Shown one piece after another: positions 63,506 to 64,000 of a stretch of DNA of 64,000 bases. Source of the stretch: Erpobdella octoculata (taxonomy: Eukaryota > Annelida > Clitellata > Hirudinida > Erpobdellidae). The position numbers and the translations under genes were made by a program. The notes under the pieces are model-generated. The model was given only the letters and a program-made list of their open reading frames with translations, was not told the DNA's origin and made no database searches. Each line of letters starts with the position of its first letter. Position 1 is the stretch's first letter. The DNA is taken from the NCBI GenBank assembly GCA_963978895.1, contig OZ022238.1:29469117-29533116 (forward strand), written 5' to 3'.

Positions 63506-64000
<495 letters not shown>

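Overview
The window is AT-rich animal DNA. Three things show this: a spliced decarboxylase gene with ordinary GT-AG introns, alpha-spectrin coding sequence, and a broad set of eukaryotic mobile elements. That set covers CR1/L2-like and RTE-like LINEs, Penelope-like elements, gypsy-like and copia-like LTR elements, hAT, THAP/P-like and possible piggyBac pieces, Helitrons and tRNA-derived SINEs. The protein similarities fit an invertebrate, but the phylum cannot be fixed from the sequence. I see no bacterial or viral genome features, rRNA, CRISPR array or intact cellular tRNA gene.

Only one clear host gene is present. It is a group II PLP-dependent aromatic amino-acid decarboxylase on the minus strand (31140-33962). 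Ten exons can be joined in frame, and the N-terminal exons are not found. Almost everything else is mobile DNA. Layout: 1-3148, unannotated DNA with a foldback repeat family. 3149-6757, Penelope pieces with hammerhead-ribozyme motifs, a LINE in an (AT)n tract and inverted Helitron ends. 6758-10699, decayed repeats. 10700-13880, an RTE-like LINE. 17230-21210, a two-ORF CR1-like LINE that looks intact. 21353-23163, a Helitron with 156-bp internal repeats. 23383-30790, microsatellites and LINE/hAT remnants. 31140-33962, the decarboxylase. 34318-41730, a SINE, a THAP transposase relic, a LINE with a PHD-type finger, and a copia relic. 41839-43049, a Penelope copy bounded by (AT)n tracts. 43707-48920, a chimera of LTR, gag, protease start and alpha-spectrin, interrupted by a hAT-like insertion. 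48925-52260, LINE relics. 54009-55912, a TGAT satellite and a Helitron. 56271-63843, a LINE, a Helitron relic, a Penelope element and a short LTR element, each touching (AT)n.

The strongest theme is that long (AT)n tracts are where retroelements end. Two LINEs, a 184-bp-LTR element and several Penelope copies have (AT)n exactly at their termini. At least five Penelope segments enter (AT)n within a few codons of the same CLKE/CLKD-like motif, so this looks like a fixed 3' terminus placed into (AT)n and not random microsatellite growth. Five hammerhead-like motifs accompany these and related Penelope pieces. The second theme is the in-frame fusion of retroelement gag/protease sequence to intronless alpha-spectrin repeats, which resembles transduction of a host transcript.
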